Positions 1 through 7,192 are shown, numbered from the stretch's first letter. The stretch is 34,886 nucleotides of DNA from an uncultured Aquabacterium sp. (GCA_937864045.1 CALMIF010000362.1:1-34886); one strand, 5' to 3'. The notes: generated by a model not told the origin, from the sequence alone. Program-made: numbers and translations.

Positions 1-2
1 TG

Positions 3-116
3 TGGATGGCGCTGGCCCGCGCCACGCCCGAGCCGGTGGACGACGACGCCCAGCCGGGCCTGGGTGAGGCGGATGGCACCGATCTGCCTGACCCTGGGCC
101 ACCGTCGCCGGGCTGA
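3..116 (+). CDS. possible C-terminal tail of an upstream gene (partial)
   Basis: The frame starting at base 3 is open from the window edge to a TGA at 114-116 and would give a 37-residue acidic, Pro/Gly-rich tail ending in PDPGPPSPG. A disordered tail like this is plausible for the end of a protein, but open frames of this length are common by chance in DNA this GC-rich. No family is recognised. A weak -10-like CAGAAT follows at about 123-128, before the next gene, which fits a gene end here. Confidence 0.3.
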   Translation, partial: WMALARATPEPVDDDAQPGLGEADGTDLPDPGPPSPG

Positions 117-162
117 GCGCGCCAGAATCGCCGGCGCACATCCGCATCACCAGGAGCCGCCG

Positions 163-1773
163 ATGACCTGCACCGCCCGCTTCTCCCGCGCCCCGCTGGC
201 CGCCGCGCTGCTGGCTGCCGCCCTCGCCGCCCCGCTGCCGGCATGGGCCGCCACGGCGCCCGGCAGCGGCGTGGCCTGGGTCACGGCTGCGGCCGATGCC
301 GACATCGAGCGCGCCTACGCCCAGGCCCGGGCCGAGAAGAAGCCGCTGCTGCTGTACTGGGGCGCCAAGTGGTGCCCGCCCTGCAACCAGCTGAAGGCCA
401 CGCTGTTCAACCGGGCCGATTTCATCGACCGCTCGAAGAGCTTCGTCGCGGTGCACGTCGACGGCGACCTGCCCGGCGCGCAGCAGCTGGGCGCGCGCTT
501 CAAGGTGCGCGGCTACCCGACCATGATCCTGCTCAAGCCCGACGGCAGCGAGATCACCCGCCTGCCCGGCGAGGTGGACGCGCCGCAGGTGCTGCGCGTG
601 CTGCAGCTGGGCCTGGCCGGCGGCCGGCCGGTGAAGGCGGTGCTGGCCGACGCCCGCGCCGGCAAGCCGGTCAGCGGGCCCGAGTGGCGCATGCTGGCGT
701 ACTACGGCTGGGACATCGACGAGGCCCAGCTGGTGGCCGCCAGCGAGCGGCCTGCGCTGCTGGCCCAGCTGTCGCGTGCCTGCCCGCCGGCCGAGCGCGA
801 GGCCGCCACCCGCTTGCTGCTGAAGGCGCTGGCCGAAAGCGACGACGGCAAGGGCATCAAGCCCGATGCGGCGCTGCGTGCGCAGGTGACCAAGCTGCTG
901 GCCGACCCCCGGGCCACGCGGGCGCAGATGGACGTGGTGGTGAATGCCGCGCCCGACATCACCAAGGCGCTGGCGCCCGCGCCGGGGCCGGACCGCCAGG
1001 CCATCGCCGCCGCGTTCGACAGCGCCTTGCAGACGCTGGAGGCCGATGCCAGCCTGTCGCGCGCCGACCGCCTGGGCGCGCTGACCAGCCGCGTGGCGTT
1101 GGCGCGCATCGACCAGCCCGAGAAGACGCTGCGCCCCACCCTGCCCGACGCCCTGCTGCAGCGACTGAAGGCCCATGTGGCGCGCGACGACCAGCAGATC
1201 AGCGACAGCTACGAGCGCCAGGCGGTGATCACCAGCGGCGCCTATGCCCTGGGCCTGGCGGGCCTGTGGGCCGACAGCGACGCGCTGCTGAAAGCCAACC
1301 TGGCCAGGAGCCATTCGCCCTACTACCTGATGAGCCAGCTGGGCGGCAATGCGCGCAAGCAGGGCGAGGCCGACGAGGCGCTGCGCTGGTACGGCTTGGC
1401 CTTCGACAAGAGCGAAGGCCCGGCCACGCGGCTGCAGTGGGGCGCCAGCTACCTGGGCGCCCTGGTGGACTTGGCGCCGCAGGACGCGCCGCGCATCGAG
1501 CAGGTGGCGCGCACGCTGTTCAGCGAGGCGGGCAAGGATGCCGCCGCCTTCCACGAGCGCAGCGCGCGCTCGCTGCAGCGCGTGGCCGACAAGCTGGCCG
1601 GCTGGAACGCGAACGGCCAGCAGGCTGCCGTGCTGCAGCGCCTGCACGATGGCCAGAATGGCCAGCCCGGCTTGGCCGCGCTGTGCGGCAGGCTGGATGC
1701 TGTCGATGCCCAGCGCGCGACCTGCGAGGCCATCGCCCGGGCGCTGCTCAAGAAGCCGGCCGCAGCCGGCTGA
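163..1773 (+). CDS. secreted thioredoxin-fold protein with large C-terminal helical region
   Basis: About 536 residues. The ATG at 163 is chosen over an upstream in-frame start because it follows a CAGGAG ribosome site (151-156) and begins a clear signal peptide: basic start, Ala/Leu-rich core, probable cleavage after AWA at residue 29. A thioredoxin domain follows, with the redox motif WCPPC (cysteines at 71 and 74) and a cis-Pro loop GYPT (117-120). The product is therefore probably a periplasmic disulfide oxidoreductase or reductase. The remaining roughly 380 residues are rich in Ala/Leu helices, look TPR- or repeat-like, and are not recognised. The gene ends 3 bases before the end of the convergent GST remnant. 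Partner and substrate are unknown. Confidence 0.85.
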   Translation: MTCTARFSRAPLAAALLAAALAAPLPAWAATAPGSGVAWVTAAADADIERAYAQARAEKKPLLLYWGAKWCPPCNQLKATLFNRADFIDRSKSFVAVHVDGDLPGAQQLGARFKVRGYPTMILLKPDGSEITRLPGEVDAPQVLRVLQLGLAGGRPVKAVLADARAGKPVSGPEWRMLAYYGWDIDEAQLVAASERPALLAQLSRACPPAEREAATRLLLKALAESDDGKGIKPDAALRAQVTKLLADPRATRAQMDVVVNAAPDITKALAPAPGPDRQAIAAAFDSALQTLEADASLSRADRLGALTSRVALARIDQPEKTLRPTLPDALLQRLKAHVARDDQQISDSYERQAVITSGAYALGLAGLWADSDALLKANLARSHSPYYLMSQLGGNARKQGEADEALRWYGLAFDKSEGPATRLQWGASYLGALVDLAPQDAPRIEQVARTLFSEAGKDAAAFHERSARSLQRVADKLAGWNANGQQAAVLQRLHDGQNGQPGLAALCGRLDAVDAQRATCEAIARALLKKPAAAG

Positions 1774-1776
1774 GGG

Positions 1777-2086
1777 TCAGGCCAAGCCTTCGGCCTTGAG
1801 TGCCGCCTGCACCGCGGGCCGAGCGCCGACACGCTCGCGCCAGGCCGCTGGCCGGGGCCTGGTCGGCGATGGACTGCACGATGGCCACGCCTTCGCTCAG
1901 GCGCGCGCCGTTGTCCAGTTCCAGCAGCGGCACATCGCCCTTGGCGTTGATCGCACGGAAGTCGCTGCCGTCAGGCAGGACCTGGCTCTTGGTCGGCGCC
2001 AGCACGCCTTCGTGTGCCAGGCCGGCCTCGTGCAGGGCGATGCGCGGGCTCAACGAACAGGCATCGGTGCTGTCGTAGAGCTTCAT
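1777..2086 (-). pseudogene. glutathione S-transferase remnant with internal deletion
   Basis: From the ATG at 2086 (AAGGG ribosome site upstream) the minus strand reads a typical GST N-terminal thioredoxin-like domain: MKLYDS start, then KGDVPLLELDNG and LSEGVAIVQSIADQAP. This covers about 80 residues. At about 1855 the frame turns to nonsense, but the next frame over immediately reads WRERVGARPAVQAALKAEGLA followed by TGA at 1777-1779, which is the usual GST C-terminus. The central part, roughly 100 residues of the all-alpha domain, is missing and the two ends are joined out of frame. Both ends being present points to a deletion, not an end truncation. The product cannot be a working GST. 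Confidence 0.85.
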
Positions 2087-2164
2087 GGAACAGCCCTTTT
2101 CTGGAGGGCTGGGGAACGGGGCGCACAGTATGCTTTGGCGTCCCAAGTCCCTACGGAAGCGTGC

Positions 2165-3646
2165 ATGCCGCGTGCGGCGCCAGTCCTGTCCAAGCTGTTG
2201 CTGTCGTGGTTGGCGGCCATCGGTGCCGCGCAGGCCGCACCGGCGCTGGCGCTGTCGTCCTGCTGGCTGAAAGGCTGGCCGCGGGCCGCGCAGTGCGGCG
2301 TGCTGCAGCGCCCGCTGGACCCGGCGACGCCGCAGGGCCGGCAGATCGACATCCACGTGGCCGTGGTGCCGGCGCTGGCGCGCAACAAGGCGCCGGACGC
2401 GGTGTTCTTCTTCGCCGGCGGCCCGGGCCAGAGCGCCATCGACCTGGCTGGCCCGCTGGCCGCCGCCCACGCCCGGCTGCAGCAGCGGCGCGACCTGGTC
2501 TTCGTCGACCAGCGCGGCACCGGCCGCAGCGCGCCGCTGACCTGCCCCGACGACGGCGAGCGCGCCGTGTTGCAGCCCTTGGCCGAGCGTGGCGACAGCA
2601 TCCAGCGCCTGGCCCGGCTGCAGGCCTGCCGCACGGCGCTGCAGGCGCTGCCGCATGGCGACCTGCGCCTCTACACCACCGATGTCGCGATGGCCGACGT
2701 CGACGCCGTGCGCCAGGCGCTGGGCGTGGCGCGCATCAACGCCATCGGCATGTCCTACGGCACGCGGGCGGTGCTGAGCTACCAGCGGCAGTTTCCGCAG
2801 GCGGTGCGCCGGGCGGTGCTGGATGGCGTGGTGCCGCCCGACATGCGCCTGCCCGACGCGGCTGCGGTCGACAACCAGGCGGCCTGGGACGCCCTGCTGC
2901 GCGCCTGTGCCGACGATGCCGCCTGCGCCCGCCGCCATCCCGATCTCGCCTCGCGCCTGCCGGCGTTGCTGCAAAGCCTGCCGCGCACGGTGGACCTGCC
3001 GCATCCGGTGAGCGGCCACATCGAGCGGGTGCCACTGGACCGGGAGGCGGTGCTGGGCCTGGTGCGGGCGCCGCTGTACAGCCCGGCGCTGGCCGCCGGC
3101 CTGCCCGCCGCGCTGGCCGAGGCGGCCGACGGCCGCTGGGCGCCGCTCGCCGCGCTGGCGCAGCTGCTGGGCGGCGGTGGTGGCGGCATCGCCACCGGGC
3201 AGCACTTCTCGGTGGTGTGTGCGGAAGACCTTGGGTCTGGTGCGCCGGCGCCGTCACCTGCCGCATCGGCCGTGCTCGACGGCCAGGCGGCGCTGTACCG
3301 CAGCGTCTGCGCCGACTGGCCGCGGGGCCGTGTCGATGCGGCGTTCTACACCGTGCCGCCCGCGCCGGCACCGGCCTGGCTGCTGTCGGGCACGCTGGAC
3401 CCGGTGACGCCGCCGCGCCATGGTGCACGCGTGGCTGCTGCGTTAGGCGTGCGTGCGCGTCACCTCATCGTGCCCAACGTCGGCCACGGCGTGCTGACCC
3501 AGGCCTGCCTGCGCGAGGCCGTGGCGCGCTTCATCACCACCGACGACGACGCGCAGGCGCTGGCGCAGCCGGCCGACTGCGCCGCCGCGCTGCCGCGGCC
3601 GCTGTTCTTCGTGCCGCCGGGCGCAGCCAGCGGGGCCCGGCCATGA
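2165..3646 (+). CDS. secreted alpha/beta hydrolase, TAP/prolyl-aminopeptidase-like
   Basis: 493 residues with an N-terminal hydrophobic signal-like segment (about residues 8-25). Alpha/beta-hydrolase features run in order: the oxyanion-hole loop FFAGGPGQ (83-89), DQRGTGRSAP (115-123), the nucleophile elbow GMSYG with Ser197, then the acid in SGTLDPVTP (Asp412) and the base in NVGHG (His441). The Asp and His lie in a TAP-like C-terminal region. The family includes prolyl aminopeptidases and exported tripeptidyl aminopeptidase-like hydrolases; the substrate is not known here. A TATGCT element near 2128 may be the -10. Its stop overlaps the next start in ATGA, so it is translationally coupled to the ABC genes. 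Confidence 0.85.
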   Translation: MPRAAPVLSKLLLSWLAAIGAAQAAPALALSSCWLKGWPRAAQCGVLQRPLDPATPQGRQIDIHVAVVPALARNKAPDAVFFFAGGPGQSAIDLAGPLAAAHARLQQRRDLVFVDQRGTGRSAPLTCPDDGERAVLQPLAERGDSIQRLARLQACRTALQALPHGDLRLYTTDVAMADVDAVRQALGVARINAIGMSYGTRAVLSYQRQFPQAVRRAVLDGVVPPDMRLPDAAAVDNQAAWDALLRACADDAACARRHPDLASRLPALLQSLPRTVDLPHPVSGHIERVPLDREAVLGLVRAPLYSPALAAGLPAALAEAADGRWAPLAALAQLLGGGGGGIATGQHFSVVCAEDLGSGAPAPSPAASAVLDGQAALYRSVCADWPRGRVDAAFYTVPPAPAPAWLLSGTLDPVTPPRHGARVAAALGVRARHLIVPNVGHGVLTQACLREAVARFITTDDDAQALAQPADCAAALPRPLFFVPPGAASGARP

Positions 3647-4410
3647 TCACCGTCGAGGGCCTGGCCAAGCAGTTCAGCCAGGGCAGCGGGCGCCAGCGGC
3701 GCGTGGTGCCGGCCGTGCAGGCGGTGGACTTCACCGCGCGCGATGCCTGCATCACCGGCCTGCTGGGCCCCAACGGCGCCGGCAAGACCACCACGCTGCG
3801 CATGATCGCCGGCCTGCTGCGGCCCGATGCCGGGCGCATCACCGTGGGCGGCATCGACGTGGCGCTCAAGCCGCAGGCGGTACAGGCGCGGCTGGGCGTG
3901 CTGTCGGATGCGCGTGGCCTGTCCCCGCGGCTGACGGCGCGCGAGAACATCGTCTACTACGGCCGGCTGCATGGTCTGGACCGCGACCGCGCCGAGGCCC
4001 GCGCCGAGGCGCTGGCCGGCGTGCTGGAGATGGCGCCGCTGCTGGACCGCCGCACCGAAGGCTTCAGCCAGGGCGAGCGCATGAAGACCGCGCTGGCCCG
4101 GGCGCTGGTGCACGACCCCTCGCACATCGTGCTCGACGAGCCGACCAACGGCCTGGACGTGCTGGCCACCCGCAGCCTGCGCGCCGCGCTGCGCCGGCTG
4201 CGCGACGAGGCGGGCAAGTGCATCGTCTTCTCCAGCCACATCATGCAGGAGGTGGAGCGGCTGTGTGACCACGTGGTGGTGGTGGCGGGCGGGCGCACCG
4301 TGGCCGATGGCAGCGTGCCGGCGTTGCTGGCGCAGACCGGGCAGGACGACTTCGAGGCCTGCTTCGTGCAACTGGCGTTTGGCCCCACGGCGGTGGGAGG
4401 CGCTGCCTGA
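3643..4410 (+). CDS. natA: ABC transporter ATP-binding protein, NatA type
   Basis: 255 residues with a complete nucleotide-binding domain: Walker A GPNGAGKTT (42-50), signature region FSQGERMKTALARAL (from 141; SQGE in place of SGGQ), Walker B HIVLDEPTNGLD (161-172) and the switch His in SSHIMQEVERL (His199). The DEPTNGLD and SSHIMQEVE pattern is characteristic of the NatA/CcmA-like ABC-2 exporters. It would energise the permease encoded next, at the inner membrane. The start overlaps the hydrolase stop by four bases (ATGA) and the stop overlaps the permease start (TGATG). Sodium export is known for Bacillus NatAB; the substrate here is not established. Confidence 0.9.
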   Translation: MITVEGLAKQFSQGSGRQRRVVPAVQAVDFTARDACITGLLGPNGAGKTTTLRMIAGLLRPDAGRITVGGIDVALKPQAVQARLGVLSDARGLSPRLTARENIVYYGRLHGLDRDRAEARAEALAGVLEMAPLLDRRTEGFSQGERMKTALARALVHDPSHIVLDEPTNGLDVLATRSLRAALRRLRDEAGKCIVFSSHIMQEVERLCDHVVVVAGGRTVADGSVPALLAQTGQDDFEACFVQLAFGPTAVGGAA

Positions 4411-5573
4411 TGCAAGGCGCTTGGCAAGTCTTCCTGAAGGAGCTGCGCGACGCGCTGCGCGACCGCCGCACCCTGCTGATGGTGCTGCTGTCGTCGGTGG
4501 CGCTGGGGCCGCTGCTGCTGGTGGCGCTGTCGGTGCTGGTGGCCGACTTCGAGGCCCGGGCCGAGGCGCGCACGCTGTACACGGTGGGGCTGGACGGCGC
4601 GCCCACGCTGGCCAACTACATCGCCCGCCAGGCCTGGACGGTGCACCCGGCGCCCGAGGGCCACGAGCAGGCGCTGGTGGCGCGGCAGTTCGAGCACCCG
4701 GTGCTGGTGGTGCCACCGGAATTCGAGCGCGACCTGGCGGACGGCATCGCGCCGGAGCTGCTGCTGCTCAGCAGCAGCGCCAACCAGCGCGCCGAGGGCA
4801 GCGCCGGCAGCGTGGCCGCGCTGCTGCAGGGCTTCAACCAGGAGCAGGCCGGCCTGCGGCTGGCGCTGCGCGGCGTGGCCCCGCAGGCGCTGCAGGTGCT
4901 GAAGGTGCAGCGCCGCGACCTGGGCGGCAGCCGCGCCGGGGCGGCGCAGTTCATGCGGCTGCTGCCCTTCTTCGTGCTGATGGCGGTGCTGTACGGCGCC
5001 CTGCATGCGGCGCTGGACACCACCGCCGGCGAGCGCGAGCGCGGCTCGCTGGAGCCGCTGCTGATGACGCCGCAGCCGCGCTGGGCCCTGGTGCTGGGCA
5101 AGTGGGGTGCGGTGGCGGCCATGGGCATGGGCGTGGCGGTTCTGGCCTGCGCCGGCTTCCTGCCCGGGCAGTGGCTGCTGCGCAGCGAGGCGCTGGCGGC
5201 GATGTTCCAGTACGGCCTGCGCGAGCTGGGGCTGTTCCTGGCGGTGCTGCTGCCGGCGGCGGCGGCGCTGGCGGCCTTGCTGATGGCGGTGGCCATCCGC
5301 AGCCGCAGCTTCAAGGAGGCCCAGGCCGGCACCACGGTGGTGGTGCTGGGCGCGTCGCTGCTGCCGATGCTGACCAGCTTCAACGGCGGCGGCGAGCAGC
5401 CCTGGCACCTGTGGTTGCCGGTGCTGGCCCAGGTGACGCTGATGCAGCGGGTGCTCGAAGGCGGCGCGCTGGGCGCCGTCGACCTGCTGCTGCCGGTGGT
5501 GGTGGCGGCGCTGCTGACGGCGGCCTGCCTGGCCGACGTGGCGCGCCAGTTGCGCGGGGCAGCGTGGCGCTGA
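4410..5573 (+). CDS. natB: ABC-2 type transporter permease, NatB type
   Basis: 387 residues. There is an N-terminal transmembrane helix after a basic segment (ELRDALRDRRTLLMVLL), a large extracytoplasmic domain to about residue 185, then five or so hydrophobic helices. The conserved NatB coupling motif AGERERGSLEPLLMTP lies just after the second helix. It forms the membrane channel for the ATPase encoded immediately upstream with overlapping codons. Third gene of the hydrolase-natA-natB unit, in which a secreted hydrolase coupled to an exporter suggests a shared extracytoplasmic role (inference). It ends 7 bases before the convergent RsaM-like gene. Confidence 0.88.
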   Translation: MQGAWQVFLKELRDALRDRRTLLMVLLSSVALGPLLLVALSVLVADFEARAEARTLYTVGLDGAPTLANYIARQAWTVHPAPEGHEQALVARQFEHPVLVVPPEFERDLADGIAPELLLLSSSANQRAEGSAGSVAALLQGFNQEQAGLRLALRGVAPQALQVLKVQRRDLGGSRAGAAQFMRLLPFFVLMAVLYGALHAALDTTAGERERGSLEPLLMTPQPRWALVLGKWGAVAAMGMGVAVLACAGFLPGQWLLRSEALAAMFQYGLRELGLFLAVLLPAAAALAALLMAVAIRSRSFKEAQAGTTVVVLGASLLPMLTSFNGGGEQPWHLWLPVLAQVTLMQRVLEGGALGAVDLLLPVVVAALLTAACLADVARQLRGAAWR

Positions 5574-5580
5574 GAAGCGC

Positions 5581-6081
5581 TCAGGCCGCCAGCGGCGTGG
5601 CCATGCGCCGGGCGGCGGCGGACGTGTCGCGCGCCTGCACGACCGCATGCTGCACCGCCTGCTGCCAGGGCATCGCATGCACCATCGCGCAGAAGTGCCG
5701 GGCCGAGGCATAGGGCGTGAGCAGGTCGCCGTCGGTGCCGACCAGGCGCAGGTTGGTCACCACGGCCATCGGGTCGGCCATCGCCAGCACGCCGTCGCCC
5801 AGCTGCACCCAGTCCCAGGCGAAGCCGATCGCGCCCTTGCTGCCGCGTGTGCCCCACAGCGTCTGGCCGGTGGTGCCGGCAGTGGTGTCCACGCTGTGCG
5901 TGACCTGCGTGCCCAGGTGCTGCAGGCCACCGGGGCCCTGCCTGCCGACCTGCCACAATATGGGCGGCCAGGCGCGCAAGGTCCAGGGCGGGCATGGCTG
6001 GGGCATGGACTGCATGATGTTCACCGTGGCAGTTTTGGGTATGAGCAGCAGTTTTCGGCAAGCATCGTCAGATGGAAACAT
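5581..6081 (-). CDS. RsaM/DUF4902-like protein next to luxR
   Basis: 166 residues from the ATG at 6081, chosen because an AAGGG ribosome site lies about 8 bases upstream; internal Met codons near 6018 are alternatives. The sequence contains GFAWDWVQLGDGVLAMADPM, an NLRLVG strand, and PWQQAVQHAV near the C-terminus. This resembles, from memory, the DUF4902 family that includes RsaM, a small negative regulator of acyl-homoserine-lactone signalling in Burkholderia and Pseudomonas usually coded beside luxR. The family call is moderate because no alignment was possible. The position, divergent from a LuxR gene with only 53 bases between, supports a role in the same circuit. No luxI synthase is present in the window. 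Confidence 0.6.
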   Translation of the reverse strand: MFPSDDACRKLLLIPKTATVNIMQSMPQPCPPWTLRAWPPILWQVGRQGPGGLQHLGTQVTHSVDTTAGTTGQTLWGTRGSKGAIGFAWDWVQLGDGVLAMADPMAVVTNLRLVGTDGDLLTPYASARHFCAMVHAMPWQQAVQHAVVQARDTSAAARRMATPLAA

Positions 6082-6134
6082 GTAAACCCTTGCAGGGCTG
6101 TCCCGCGGTGACCGGGGTGCGCTGAGCCAGCGGC
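6082..6134. promoter_or_regulatory. divergent intergenic region between rsaM-like and luxR genes
   Basis: These 53 bases separate the two divergent start codons. They contain the dyad CCCTTGCAGGG (near 6087-6097), followed by GCTGTCCCGC. No CTGT-N8-ACAG lux box is seen here, unlike the promoter at 6966. The dyad could be a regulator site but has no consensus support. The ribosome site for luxR is weak (GAGCC). Confidence 0.3.
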
Positions 6135-6854
6135 ATGCTGCCCGCCGTCTACACCTCCATCCTCGGCGTCGAGAGCCGCATGGCCTTCCGCGACGCGGTG
6201 GTGCAGTTCTCGCGCAGCCTGGGCTTCGACACGGTGTCCGCCATGGCCGTGGTCGACCTGGCCATCGGCAGGTCCGAGTTCGTGTCGGTGGACAACGCAC
6301 CCGAAGGCTTCGCGCCGGTGATGCAGAACACCATGGGCATGCGCCGCGACCCGGTGATGCAGCATTGCCGCCACCAGTCGGTGCCCATCATCTGGAACCA
6401 GGACACCTACACCCGCCAGGGCATGGGCGACCTGTGGGAGGAGCAGGCGCGCTTCGGCTACCGCACCGGCATCGCGATGGCGCTGCACCTGCCCGAGGGC
6501 CGGCACTTCGCCTTTGGCGTCGAGCGCGACCAGCCCCTGCCCGAGGACCGCGATGCGCTGCAGCGCATGGTGGCCGACCTGCAGCTGTTCGCGGTGCATG
6601 CGCAGGACGCGGCGATGCGCCTGCTCTCGCCCGCGCTGCCCGCGCCCCTCGAGCGGCCACCGCTGCTCACCCCGCGTGAACTGGAGGCGCTGCGCTGGAC
6701 GATGGAAGGCAAGACGGCCTGGGAGGTCGGCGCCATCCTCGGCATCAGCGAGCGCACGGCCGTGCTGCACGTGAACAACGCGATGCACAAGCTGGGCTGC
6801 GCCAGCAAGCACCAGGCGGTGCTCAAGGCCCTGCGCCTCGGGCTGATCAGCTGA
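6135..6854 (+). CDS. LuxR-type regulator with autoinducer-binding domain (orphan receptor)
   Basis: 239 residues. The N-terminal ligand domain (about 15-165) is followed by a C-terminal LuxR helix-turn-helix from LTPRELEALRW to the end, with GKTAWEVGAILGISERTAVLHV and NAMHKLGCASKHQAV. The three near-invariant DNA-domain positions (Glu of RELE, the Leu four later, Gly of EGKT) are intact. In the pocket, aligned to TraR, Asp70 and Pro71 (RDPVM) and Trp85 (IIWNQD) are kept. The positions of Trp57 and Tyr61 read Phe and Met (GFAPVMQN). It may therefore bind an unusual acyl-homoserine lactone or another ligand. A lux box lies 112 bases past its stop, so the downstream peptide gene is a likely target. 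Confidence 0.9.
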   Translation: MLPAVYTSILGVESRMAFRDAVVQFSRSLGFDTVSAMAVVDLAIGRSEFVSVDNAPEGFAPVMQNTMGMRRDPVMQHCRHQSVPIIWNQDTYTRQGMGDLWEEQARFGYRTGIAMALHLPEGRHFAFGVERDQPLPEDRDALQRMVADLQLFAVHAQDAAMRLLSPALPAPLERPPLLTPRELEALRWTMEGKTAWEVGAILGISERTAVLHVNNAMHKLGCASKHQAVLKALRLGLIS

Positions 6855-6965
6855 CCGGCACCCGCCGGCGCTGCCAGTGGCTGCGGCCACCGCGCCTGGG
6901 CGTCGCCAGGCCCATACCCCCGCATTCGCGCGGGTGGATTGCGGCCATTTCGGTGCATTCCTCCG

Positions 6966-7012
6966 TCCTGTAAGAGTTGACAGTTTCTCCACATCGTGGG
7001 TGCTGTTTCAAT
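6966..7012 (+). promoter_or_regulatory. lux box and activated promoter of the repeat-peptide gene
   Basis: CTGTAAGAGTTGACAG at 6968-6983 has the lux-box form CTGT-N8-ACAG; 13 of 20 bases match the classical 20-bp lux box over 6966-6985. A -10-like TTCAAT at 7007-7012 predicts transcription from about 7019, putting the lux-box centre (6975.5) close to -43, the expected place for a LuxR-activated promoter with the box replacing the -35. A TTGACA inside the box (6977-6982) lies 24 bases from this -10, too far for ordinary sigma70 use, consistent with activator dependence. The predicted leader before the peptide ATG is about 60 bases. Confidence 0.7.
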
Positions 7013-7078
7013 TTGTCTGAGCGCCGGGACAGGCGCCAGCCTCATAGCCAGCCACCAACACGACGCCAGGAATCGACC

Positions 7079-7192
7079 ATGCAACGCACCACCCGCCGCA
7101 TTTCCACCTGCCTGCTGCCGAAAAGCGGTTGGATCACCACCCTGCTGCCGAAGAGTGGCTGGTCGCCCTGCCTGCCGAAGAGCGGCTGGTGA
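7079..7192 (+). CDS. 37-residue peptide with three (L)LPKSGW repeats, probable quorum-sensing target
   Basis: The ATG at 7079 follows an AGGA ribosome site (about 7068-7071) at normal spacing. The product starts with a basic stretch (MQRTTRRIST), then carries CLLPKSGW, ITTLLPKSGW and SPCLPKSGW, ending exactly on the last Trp. The DNA differences between repeats are silent: Lys aaa/aag/aag, Ser agc/agt/agc, Gly ggt/ggc/ggc. This favours selection on the peptide, although the changes also keep small RNA hairpins possible. It lies between a lux-box promoter and a perfect hairpin terminator, giving a transcript of about 260 bases. No known family is recognised. Candidates are a multi-copy signal or modified-peptide precursor, a small membrane or toxic peptide, or the coding part of a regulatory RNA. 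Confidence 0.7.
   Translation: MQRTTRRISTCLLPKSGWITTLLPKSGWSPCLPKSGW
7112..7189 (+). repeat. three tandem 21-bp repeats within the peptide gene
   Basis: Units at 7112-7132, 7142-7162 and 7169-7189 encode LLPKSGW, LLPKSGW and CLPKSGW; offsets are 30 and 27 bases. Each contains GCCG-AARAG-YGGY, able to form a 4-bp stem with a 5-base loop. The bases that differ between copies lie in the loop or turn a G-C pair into G-U. Spacer codons (Ile-Thr-Thr and Ser-Pro) are not repeated. Confidence 0.85.

Noticed and set aside
1748..3205. A 485-residue minus-strand open frame running through the hydrolase gene
   Set aside because: Only its last part (the GST remnant) has protein-like sequence; the rest is antisense to the hydrolase and His/Arg/Gln-rich.
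6977..7012. TTGACA as -35 of an ordinary sigma70 promoter
   Set aside because: The hexamer 17 bases downstream is GTGCTG, and the only good -10 (TTCAAT) is 24 bases away. The TTGACA is better explained as part of the lux box.
7112..7189. CRISPR-like repeats
   Set aside because: Only three units with 6-9 base spacers, in frame within a coding sequence; no cas genes.
7079..7192. Trp-rich leader peptide controlling a downstream biosynthetic operon by attenuation
   Set aside because: The next gene downstream is convergent and a strong terminator intervenes, so nothing on the same strand is left to be regulated.
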